This document shows, in pieces, positions 1 through 5,700 of a stretch of 13,960 nt of DNA. This stretch comes from an uncultured Burkholderiales bacterium. Lineage in GTDB: Bacteria > Pseudomonadota > Gammaproteobacteria > Burkholderiales > Burkholderiaceae_C. The position numbers were made by a program, and so were the translations under genes. The notes under the pieces are model-generated. The model made no database searches and was not told the origin of the DNA. It saw nothing but the letters and a program-made list of their open reading frames with translations. Every line of letters starts with the position of its first letter. The first letter of the stretch is position 1. Location of the stretch: the NCBI GenBank assembly GCA_903952885.1, contig CAJBHE010000278.1:1-13960 (forward strand), written 5' to 3'.

Positions 1-411
1 CAAACTTTCTACCCCAGCCCCATGGCCAGCGCTACGGCCATGTACCACTCAGGCCGCAACCCTTTGGCCCGCGTGACGCGCAGCAGCGAGGTGGTGGACA
101 TCGTGCGCGGCGAACGCCGTCGCCGTTTGCACAAAGCCTTTTTGCGCTACCACGATGCGAACAACTGGCCTTTGCTGCGCGAAGCCTTGAAGGCCATGGG
201 CCGTGCAGACTTGATTGGTAATGGCAAGCAGCATTTGATTCCGACCTTTCAGCCGTTGACTGATGGCGGCTACACCAGTGCACGTCGCAAGAACAGCACT
301 GCTACCCCGACTAAGGGTCGTTTACTAACCCAGCACACGGGTTTGCCACCACGTGTGAATGGCGCAGCCAAACCCATCGCAAACGCTGTAAAGCGCAAAC
401 CCAATCGTTGA
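1..411 (+). CDS. YgiQ-family radical SAM protein, C-terminal end (partial, 5' end outside window)
   Basis: The frame is open from the first base and ends at TGA 409-411, giving 136 residues. It begins QTFYPSPMASATAMYHSG, which matches the C-terminal DUF3362 part of YgiQ-type UPF0313 radical SAM proteins. Further conserved wording is RGERRRRLHKAFLRYHD and NWPLLREALKAMGRADLIG. The radical SAM core with its CxxxCxxC cluster lies upstream and cannot be seen. The last 45 or so residues are basic and low in complexity (many K, R, P, T), a common tail for this family. The in-frame ATG at 22 is internal, not a start. The cellular role of YgiQ proteins is not established. The gene converges on smpB, with a hairpin between them. 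The family call is from memory of the motif wording and is fairly firm. Confidence 0.87.
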   Translation, partial: QTFYPSPMASATAMYHSGRNPLARVTRSSEVVDIVRGERRRRLHKAFLRYHDANNWPLLREALKAMGRADLIGNGKQHLIPTFQPLTDGGYTSARRKNSTATPTKGRLLTQHTGLPPRVNGAAKPIANAVKRKPNR

Positions 412-421
412 TCAGAGTCGC

Positions 422-440
422 CTGAGCGGCAACCGCTCAG
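422..440. terminator. Hairpin between convergent ygiQ-like gene and smpB
   Basis: CTGAGCGG (422-429), loop CAA (430-432), CCGCTCAG (433-440): a perfect 8-base stem in the 36-base gap between two convergent stop codons. The + strand continues ATTGCATTTA, only a weak T-rich tail, and the - strand side is not T-rich. It therefore resembles a bidirectional or weak intrinsic terminator, or a 3'-end stabilising hairpin. The structure is seen directly; the function is inferred from position. Confidence 0.6.
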
Positions 441-447
441 ATTGCAT

Positions 448-924
448 TTAACGTGAGCGCGACTTCATCGCACGCTCCACCTCACGCTTACCTTCGCGGT
501 CTTTGATGGTGTCGCGCTTGTCGTGCTCGGCCTTGCCTTTGGCCAGCGCGATGTCGCATTTGATCTTGCCGTTCTTCCAGTGCAGGTTGATGGGCACCAA
601 GGTGTGGCCTTTTTGTTCGACCTTGCCTATGAGACGTTTGATCTCGTCTTTTTTCAGCAGCAGCTTTTTCGTGCGCACATTGTCTGGATTGACGTGGCTG
701 GACGCAGTGTGCAGCGGGTTAATTTGGCAGCCAATCAAAAACAGCTCGCCATTGCGCACCACCACATAGCCGTCGGTGAGCTGAACTTTGCCTTCTCGGG
801 CAGATTTGACCTCCCAGCCTTCCAGCACCATGCCTGCCTCAAACTTTTCTTCGAAAAAATAGTTATATGCGGCTTTTTTGTTGTCAGCGATGCGGGATGA
901 AGTAGCAGGTTTTTTGGTGGCCAT
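448..924 (-). CDS. smpB: SsrA-binding protein SmpB
   Basis: A protein of 158 residues, within the normal SmpB range. SmpB binds tmRNA (SsrA) and delivers it to ribosomes stalled on broken mRNAs for trans-translation. Diagnostic wording: IADNKKAAYNYFFEEKFEAG near residues 12-31, LEGWEVKSAREGKVQL near 34-49, then DGYVVVRNGELFLIGCQINPL, and a lysine/arginine-rich C-terminal tail (KGKAEHDKRDTIKDREGKREVERAMKSRSR region) that inserts into the ribosomal decoding centre in known structures. ATG 924-922 is the only start that keeps the usual short MATKKP-type N-terminus. No Shine-Dalgarno is visible before it, and a possible -10 box ends only six bases upstream of the ATG, so the mRNA may be leaderless. 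It diverges from ratA, as in many proteobacteria. The tmRNA gene itself is not in the window. Confidence 0.97.
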   Translation of the reverse strand: MATKKPATSSRIADNKKAAYNYFFEEKFEAGMVLEGWEVKSAREGKVQLTDGYVVVRNGELFLIGCQINPLHTASSHVNPDNVRTKKLLLKKDEIKRLIGKVEQKGHTLVPINLHWKNGKIKCDIALAKGKAEHDKRDTIKDREGKREVERAMKSRSR

Positions 925-929
925 TGAGT

Positions 930-958
930 GATGTAGGGACGGAAGAGCTTCTTACAAT
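930..958. promoter_or_regulatory. Candidate overlapping divergent promoters of smpB and ratA
   Basis: The gap between the two start codons is only 34 bases. On the + strand, TACAAT (953-958) is a good -10 box, with GATGTA (930-935) 17 bases upstream in the -35 place, although it is a poor -35. On the - strand, TTGTAA (complement of 952-957) and TACATC (complement of 930-935) form a -35/-10 pair with a 16-base spacer. The two promoters would thus use the same two hexamer sites in opposite senses. Predicted starts fall near 923 for smpB and near 965 for ratA. Hexamers are seen; promoter activity is inferred. Confidence 0.4.
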
Positions 959-1423
959 ATGGCCCATTCTATGAAAACCGTGCACAAGTCCGTTTTGATC
1001 TGGTTCAGCGCTGAAGAAATGTTTGCGCTGGTCACAGATGTCGCTCGATATCCTGAGTTTTTGCCATGGTGCGATCGTGCGGGCGTGGTCGAATCGCACA
1101 TCGATGGGGCCACTGCCGAAGTTGGCATGACCTTTGGTGGATTCCACAAAAGCTTCACCACGCGCAACGTGCACATTGAAGGTCGCCAAGTCAAGCTAGA
1201 GCTGGTCGATGGCCCGTTCAAGCACCTCGACGGTACATGGGACTTTCATCCGTTGCTCGACCCCAACACCCAAGAGCCCCTACGCGCCTGCCGTATTGAG
1301 CTGACTCTGAACTACGCGTTTGACAGCATGTTTGGCGCTTTGGTGGGGCCTGTGTTCGACAAAATCGCTGCCACCTTGGTAGACGCCTTTGTGAAGCGTG
1401 CAGAGCAGGTGTTCGTCGCGTGA
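959..1423 (+). CDS. ratA: RatA-family protein (COQ10/START-like; ubiquinone-binding or ribosome-association toxin)
   Basis: A protein of 154 residues of the polyketide cyclase/COQ10 START-like fold. In E. coli RatA was described as blocking 30S-50S association, while homologous Coq10 proteins bind ubiquinone; which role applies here cannot be read from sequence. Typical motifs are SAEEMFALVTDVARYPEFLP (about residues 18-37), FHKSFTTRNVHIEG in the middle, LVDGPFKHLDGTWDF, and the C-terminal helix VFDKIAATLVDAFVKRAEQV. Two starts are possible. ATG 959 has a moderate ribosome site (GGAAGAG, 941-947, 11 bases away). ATG 971 gives the family-typical MKTVHKSVLI beginning but would have almost no leader if the TACAAT box at 953-958 is used. 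The stop overlaps the GTG start of rnfH by four bases, so the two are likely translationally coupled. The smpB-ratA-rnfH arrangement matches E. coli smpB-ratA-ratB. Confidence 0.9.
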   Translation: MAHSMKTVHKSVLIWFSAEEMFALVTDVARYPEFLPWCDRAGVVESHIDGATAEVGMTFGGFHKSFTTRNVHIEGRQVKLELVDGPFKHLDGTWDFHPLLDPNTQEPLRACRIELTLNYAFDSMFGALVGPVFDKIAATLVDAFVKRAEQVFVA

Positions 1424-1779
1424 GTGCGCATGACACAACAACCCACATCACCGTGATGTATTCGCCAGCACCCCGCGTGGTGCATGAGCGTGAGCTCCAG
1501 CTGAGCGCGAATACCACCGTGATGCAAGCCTTGCAACAATGCGGCTTGTTGACTGAATGCCCCGAAATTGACCTGAGTCAGCCTGAGGCTTTCATGGTTT
1601 TCATTTGGGGCAAGAAGACCAACCCAGACCATGTGCTGCGAGATTTAGACCGCATCGAAATTTGCCGCGCACTCACCGTTGACCCTAAGGTCGCGCGGCG
1701 TGAGCGTTTTCAAAAACAAGGCTCCAGCCGAGCAGGCTTGTTCTCAAAGCGCCGTGCAGGCGCGAAACCTGGCTACTAA
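1420..1779 (+). CDS. rnfH: RnfH-family (RatB) ubiquitin-like small protein
   Basis: A protein of 119 residues, slightly long for the family (about 90-110). The beta-grasp core is seen as ITVMYSPAPRVVHERELQL (residues about 10-28), TVMQALQQCGL, EAFMVFIWGKKTNPDHVLRD and RIEICRALTVDPKVARRERF, the last being the most recognisable RnfH signature. The tail (about residues 97-119) is basic. The GTG at 1420 is preferred: it overlaps the ratA stop as GTGA, and the next in-frame ATG (1456) would cut away the first beta strand. RnfH was named from Rnf electron-transport operons, yet it often sits beside ratA instead, as here; no Rnf genes are in view. Its biochemical role is unknown. The downstream DUF6352-like gene begins five bases after the stop. 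Confidence 0.9.
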   Translation: MSAHDTTTHITVMYSPAPRVVHERELQLSANTTVMQALQQCGLLTECPEIDLSQPEAFMVFIWGKKTNPDHVLRDLDRIEICRALTVDPKVARRERFQKQGSSRAGLFSKRRAGAKPGY

Positions 1780-1784
1780 CCAAC

Positions 1785-2804
1785 ATGACTCAACCCTTTT
1801 GGCCCACTTGCGGTTATACATTGCTGACCCACAACGAGGCGGGTCACTTGGTGGTGACCGATGACTTTTTGCGCTTTCTGTTGGAGCGCCCAGAGTTAGC
1901 CCCTATTGCCACCTCGTGTGCTGCAGAAGTGGCCTTGCATCAAAGCTTGGTGGAGCAGCCGCGACGAGCGGTGACTGAGCAAGAGTTAGAAAAGCTGGCT
2001 GATAAAGACGCTGTTGACAACTACGCCGTGTGGTTGCGCTTTCGCCAGCGCATCACCTCTCTGCCGACGCTAGAGGCCAGCTACCTTGCCTTGTTCAAAG
2101 GCGAGGGCGTGGATGTGCCGCCGCTGTTGGTGCAGCACATCACGCACATCTTGCTGCGCCATGTGTTGGGCGACGCGTCCACAGCCATGCAAGCGCGTGC
2201 CGCCGAGATGCTGATGCACACCCAAAAAGTGACCGTGCTCGAAGACGGCTCAGTCATGGCGGCTGATGACGAAACTGTCGAACGCCACGCCACACAAAGC
2301 GGCTTTGGCTCGATTGGCGAGTTGCTCAAGCAAGGTGGCATCAAGCTGCGCAGCGTGGACTTGGATGTGCTCAACGAGGACAACCAAGACGCCTATTGGC
2401 CCCGCAGCGAGAGCTTCGATTGGGTAGTTAGCCTGAACCGTGGTCAGCCAGCCCTGAACGCACTGTGCGAGGTGATGGCCAAGTGGGTGCAACACTTTTT
2501 GGGCGTCCAGGTAAACATTCAAACTGAGCGCGAAATCAACGACAACCATTGGGTGTGGCATGTGGGCCTAGATGCCCAAGCCAGCGGTGTGCTGAATGAT
2601 CTTTACCAAGGCAAAGAGGTGGATGCCGATCGCATGGAACGTTTGCTGTGCTTGTTCAAACTAGAGTTTGTCGAGCCCAACGACATGTTGGCCGATGTGC
2701 GCGGCAAGCCTGTTTACTTGGCCATGGCGGTGGATGCCAACCAGCGACTCAAACTCAAGCCGCAAAACCTGCTTTTGAATTTGCCGCTGGCAAAGAGGTC
2801 TTAA
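1785..2804 (+). CDS. DUF6352-like protein of unknown function
   Basis: A soluble protein of 339 residues with no signal peptide or membrane segment. It opens MTQPFWPTCGYTLL followed by VTDDFLRFLLERPELAPI (about 26-43), then CAAEVALHQSLVEQPRRAVT, a wording I associate with a betaproteobacterial family (DUF6352); this assignment is from memory. Other conserved-looking parts are LPTLEASYLALF, PPLLVQHITHILLRHVLG, VTVLEDGSVMAADDETVE, WVWHVGLDAQASGVLNDLY and LFKLEFVEPNDMLADVRGKPVYLAMAV near the C-terminus. The C-terminal half may bind a ligand or partner, but nothing catalytic is evident. It follows rnfH by five bases with no strong ribosome site, suggesting coupled translation and a ratA-rnfH-DUF6352 transcript. 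Its stop lies 14 bases from the convergent channel gene stop, and no terminator hairpin is visible in that gap. Confidence 0.75.
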   Translation: MTQPFWPTCGYTLLTHNEAGHLVVTDDFLRFLLERPELAPIATSCAAEVALHQSLVEQPRRAVTEQELEKLADKDAVDNYAVWLRFRQRITSLPTLEASYLALFKGEGVDVPPLLVQHITHILLRHVLGDASTAMQARAAEMLMHTQKVTVLEDGSVMAADDETVERHATQSGFGSIGELLKQGGIKLRSVDLDVLNEDNQDAYWPRSESFDWVVSLNRGQPALNALCEVMAKWVQHFLGVQVNIQTEREINDNHWVWHVGLDAQASGVLNDLYQGKEVDADRMERLLCLFKLEFVEPNDMLADVRGKPVYLAMAVDANQRLKLKPQNLLLNLPLAKRS

Positions 2805-2818
2805 TTTTCGTTGTCGGC

Positions 2819-4075
2819 TTAGCGCTTCATGGCGCGAATACGCTCAATTTCTGCCCATGCACCCGCCAATTCAAACTGTGCTGTGATCAGTTCGTTGCGT
2901 GCTGCGCGATAAACGCGTTGTGCATCGAGCACTTCAAGAAAGCTTTTCTCTCCTGCTTTGTAGCCTACTTCGGCAATACGAACGGCATCGGCAGCTTGGC
3001 GCACCAGACCACCTTCTAAAGCCAAGGTTTGCGCATTGGCAATGTTGTATTGCTGATAGGCCGCCTCTAGAGATTGAATCAGCGAAAACTCTTGGTAAGC
3101 CAAGTCGTTGTCTGATTGAGAGAGTCTGGCTGCGGCTTCACCCACAGGGCCACCGCGCCAGTCCCAAAGGGGCAGGCTCAGGGCCACCCCAACACGTTTG
3201 CTGCGGTAGTCAGGGTCAAGGTCTTGGTCGGCTCGCAAGGCAATTTTGGGGAAGCGCAATGCTTTTTCTTCGCTCAATTTGCGATCGTATTGCTGGCGTT
3301 CGGCGCGGCTTCGTAACAATTCTGGGTTGCTGGCCAACACTTCAGTGCGCACTAGCTCAAACGAAGGAGGGGGCGCAAATTGATGTGGCATTTCTGCCAC
3401 CGCAAATGTTTCAGGCAACTCTGGGCCCACCATGGCGCGTAAAGCGCCGCGTGCCTGTCGCACACGCAAAGCGGCGGATTCGGCCAGTTTTTGAGCGTTG
3501 AGCATTTCTGCTTCGGCTTTGACCAGCTCGAAGCGCGCATCTTCACCTGACTGCACACGTAGCAAAATGCGTTTGTGCATGGCCTGTGCTGCTTTCGCGT
3601 CTTCAGCGGTGGCACGGTTTTCGTCTTGGCGACGGATCAAGTCGTAATAGCGCAGGCGCAGCTGCGCCCGCATGTCTGAGCGAAACGATTGCTCAGTGGC
3701 TTGTGCAGCGCTGTAGCCAGCCAACGCGCCATCTACACGTGGGAAACGGTGCCAAGGCATGTCCAACTCTTGTGAAACACTGATGACTTTCAAAGTGCCA
3801 GCGTAGTTTCCTGTGCCCGTGGAATTGGGGCGAGGGGTGCGCGTGCCGTTCATCACCTCAATTTCAGGGTTGGGAAAAGTACGTGCAGTCGCCACGGCGG
3901 CATCGGCGGCTCTGACGGCATCCGCTGCACCGCGTAGCGCTTTGCTTTGGCTGAACATGAGGTCTTCCAGCTCGGCCAGATTCAGGGTCGGCATGGCAGA
4001 TTGCGCCATGCTCATGGATGCAGCAGCCAAGCCAATGAGGGCGATGGCAAGAGTCTTTGTGTTCAGGCGTAGCAA
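2819..4075 (-). CDS. TolC/CzcC-like outer membrane efflux channel protein
   Basis: With a TTG start at 4075 the protein has 418 residues. That start follows a strong ribosome site (AGAGGTGATC, complement of 4079-4088) by five bases and gives a signal peptide: MLRLNTK, a hydrophobic run LAIALIGLAAA, and cleavage probably after SMA (residue 24) or QSA (27). The first ATG (4015) would remove the signal peptide. Two OEP-type repeats follow. Recognisable parts are RTFPNPEIEVMNG, SVSQELDMPW, LRLRYYDLIRRQ, LPLWDWRGG (near residue 310) and the second-repeat signature VGYKAGEKSFLEVLDAQRVY. Long alanine- and glutamine-rich helices fit the periplasmic alpha-barrel of outer-membrane channels for metal or drug efflux. 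No inner-membrane pump or adaptor gene lies nearby, so the partner is unknown. The frame runs on upstream to 4429, but that stretch is antisense to guaB and not credible. Confidence 0.88.
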   Translation of the reverse strand: MLRLNTKTLAIALIGLAAASMSMAQSAMPTLNLAELEDLMFSQSKALRGAADAVRAADAAVATARTFPNPEIEVMNGTRTPRPNSTGTGNYAGTLKVISVSQELDMPWHRFPRVDGALAGYSAAQATEQSFRSDMRAQLRLRYYDLIRRQDENRATAEDAKAAQAMHKRILLRVQSGEDARFELVKAEAEMLNAQKLAESAALRVRQARGALRAMVGPELPETFAVAEMPHQFAPPPSFELVRTEVLASNPELLRSRAERQQYDRKLSEEKALRFPKIALRADQDLDPDYRSKRVGVALSLPLWDWRGGPVGEAAARLSQSDNDLAYQEFSLIQSLEAAYQQYNIANAQTLALEGGLVRQAADAVRIAEVGYKAGEKSFLEVLDAQRVYRAARNELITAQFELAGAWAEIERIRAMKR

Positions 4076-4078
4076 GCA

Positions 4079-4088
4079 GATCACCTCT
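4079..4088 (-). promoter_or_regulatory. Strong ribosome binding site that decides a TTG start
   Basis: Read on the - strand this is AGAGGTGATC, an almost ideal Shine-Dalgarno sequence. TTG at 4075-4073 follows five bases after its AGAGGTGA core. No ATG is suitably placed, so the site fixes the start of the channel gene and preserves its signal peptide. An in-frame GTG inside the site itself (4084) is too close to be used with it, and CTG at 4066 is a less likely alternative. Confidence 0.7.
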
Positions 4089-4105
4089 GGTGGTGTGTGT
4101 GAAAG

Positions 4106-4137
4106 GGCAAAAATATTGTCGACTGTCAAATTTTGCC
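4106..4137. repeat. Inverted repeat in the tolC-like/guaB divergent gap
   Basis: GGCAAAA (4106-4112) and TTTTGCC (4131-4137) form 7-base inverted arms 18 bases apart, with the palindrome GTCGAC between them (4118-4123 region). The arms lie about 30-60 bases upstream of the TTG start on one side and about 90-120 bases upstream of guaB on the other. Such a layout suits a dimeric regulator site, but the arms are short and A/T-rich and may be chance. Confidence 0.3.
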
Positions 4138-4160
4138 TGAGATGTGTGAAGTTATGTAAT
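4133..4160 (+). promoter_or_regulatory. Possible upstream guaB promoter
   Basis: TTGCCT (4133-4138) and TGTAAT (4155-4160) are separated by 16 bases and form a plausible sigma70-type pair. Transcription would begin near 4167, leaving a leader of about 60 bases before guaB. Both hexamers are imperfect. A second candidate -10 box lies nearer the gene. Confidence 0.25.
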
Positions 4161-4199
4161 GGCGAGTGCCCTGTATACAAATGCGCTTGGTTGACTACG

Positions 4200-4205
4200 T
4201 ACAAT
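4200..4205 (+). promoter_or_regulatory. Candidate -10 box (TACAAT) of guaB
   Basis: TACAAT here would place the transcript start near 4212, just ahead of the ribosome site GGAG (4215-4218). No convincing -35 lies 16-18 bases upstream; TTGACT (4191-4196) is far too close. The same hexamer precedes ratA and infA in this window. Confidence 0.35.
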
Positions 4206-4226
4206 GCTTTTTTTGGAGCCATCACC

Positions 4227-5696
4227 ATGCGCCTGCTCGGCAAAGCCCTCACCTTCGACGACGTGTTGTTGGTGCCAGCCTTCTCCCAAGTCCTGCCCAA
4301 GGACACGTCTCTCGCAACCCAATTTACCCGAAATATTCGCCTGAACTTGCCCTTGGTCTCTGCGGCCATGGATACAGTGACTGAGGCGCGTTTGGCCATT
4401 GCCATCGCCCAAGAAGGTGGCATTGGCATCGTTCACAAAAACCTCACACCGCAAGAGCAAGCTGCACAAGTGGCCAAAGTCAAGCGCTATGAATCTGGGG
4501 TGTTGCGCGATCCTGTGGTCATCACCCCCGACACCACGGTGCGCCAAGTCATGGCATTGAGCGACGAGCTGGGTGTGTCCGGCTTTCCAGTGTGCGATGG
4601 CCGCCTAGTCGTAGGCATCGTCACGGGCCGTGATTTACGGTTTGAGACCCGCTATGACCAAAAGGTAAGCGAAATCATGACGCCGCGCGAGCGCCTGATC
4701 ACTGTGCCCGAAGGCACAACGCCCGAGCAAGCCAAACATTTACTCAATAAACACAAGCTCGAGCGCCTGCTGGTGGTGAATGACGCGTTTGAACTCAAGG
4801 GCCTGATCACCGTCAAAGACATCACCAAACAACTTAACTTTCCCAACGCTGCTCGCGACGCAGCAGGCCAGCTGCTTGTGGGCGCTGCCGTGGGTGTGGG
4901 CGAGGGGACCGAAGAACGTGTCGAAGCTCTGGCCCGCGCTGGTGTGGACGCCATCGTGGTGGATACCGCACACGGCCACAGCAAAGGCGTGATCGACCGT
5001 GTGCGCTGGGTCAAACAAAACTACCCGCACATCGAAGTGATTGGGGGCAATATTGCCACGGGCGCAGCCGCTTTGGCTTTGGCCGAGGCAGGTGCGGATG
5101 CGGTTAAGGTGGGCATTGGCCCTGGCTCTATTTGCACCACCCGCATCGTGGCAGGCGTGGGTGTGCCGCAAATCATGGCGGTAGACAGCGTGGCCACGGC
5201 CCTTAAAGGCACAGGCGTGCCGCTCATTGCTGACGGCGGCATCCGCTACAGCGTCGACATTGCCAAAGCCATCGCTGCCGGCGCAGGCACGGTGATGATG
5301 GGCGGCATGTTTGCGGGCACTGAAGAAGCCCCCGGTGAAATCGTGTTGTTCCAAGGCCGCAGCTACAAGAGCTACCGAGGTATGGGTTCCATTGGGGCCA
5401 TGCAGCAGGGCAGTGCAGACCGTTACTTTCAAGAAAGCAGCACCGGCAACCCCAATGCCGACAAACTAGTACCCGAAGGCATTGAAGGCCGCGTACCCTA
5501 CAAAGGCTCTGTCGTATCCATCATTTACCAAATGGCTGGCGGCTTGCGCGCCAGCATGGGTTATTGCGGATGCGCCACCATCGAGGCCATGCACGACGAA
5601 TCGCAGTTTGTGGAAATCACGGCCGCGGGCATCCGCGAAAGCCATGTGCACGACGTGCAGATCACCAAAGAAGCACCGAACTATCGTGCAGACTGA
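4227..5696 (+). CDS. guaB: Inosine-5'-monophosphate dehydrogenase
   Basis: A protein of 489 residues, the usual GuaB length. It oxidises IMP to XMP with NAD+, the committed step to guanine nucleotides, as a cytoplasmic (beta/alpha)8-barrel tetramer. Visible parts: N-terminal LTFDDVLLVPAFSQVLPKD (8-26); two CBS domains inserted at about 92-200, with MTPRERLITVPEGTT; the catalytic loop GPGSICTTR (298-306) holding Cys303; phosphate-binding DGGIRYSVDIAKA and MMGGMFAGTEE; and the mobile flap region with YRGMGSIGAM and EGIEGRVPYKG. ATG 4227 follows GGAG (4215-4218) by eight bases and gives the standard MRLLGKALTFDDV start; the longer open frame upstream lacks family similarity. guaA starts four bases after the stop, so the two enzymes are made from one message. 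No riboswitch is recognisable in the leader. Confidence 0.98.
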   Translation: MRLLGKALTFDDVLLVPAFSQVLPKDTSLATQFTRNIRLNLPLVSAAMDTVTEARLAIAIAQEGGIGIVHKNLTPQEQAAQVAKVKRYESGVLRDPVVITPDTTVRQVMALSDELGVSGFPVCDGRLVVGIVTGRDLRFETRYDQKVSEIMTPRERLITVPEGTTPEQAKHLLNKHKLERLLVVNDAFELKGLITVKDITKQLNFPNAARDAAGQLLVGAAVGVGEGTEERVEALARAGVDAIVVDTAHGHSKGVIDRVRWVKQNYPHIEVIGGNIATGAAALALAEAGADAVKVGIGPGSICTTRIVAGVGVPQIMAVDSVATALKGTGVPLIADGGIRYSVDIAKAIAAGAGTVMMGGMFAGTEEAPGEIVLFQGRSYKSYRGMGSIGAMQQGSADRYFQESSTGNPNADKLVPEGIEGRVPYKGSVVSIIYQMAGGLRASMGYCGCATIEAMHDESQFVEITAAGIRESHVHDVQITKEAPNYRAD

Positions 5697-5700
5697 CCGC

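Noticed and set aside
959..1423. smpB-ratA-rnfH as a toxin-antitoxin module
   Set aside because: RatA and RatB were once proposed as such a pair, but the RnfH-like partner is not an established antitoxin and the linkage is an old, conserved housekeeping arrangement.
3813..4226. A longer reading frame upstream of guaB
   Set aside because: It is antisense to the channel gene, shows no GuaB similarity, and the ATG at 4227 has a ribosome site and the standard GuaB N-terminus.
4076..4429. N-terminal extension of the channel gene to an upstream ATG
   Set aside because: It runs antisense through guaB and would bury the signal peptide; the TTG at 4075 with its strong ribosome site is better.
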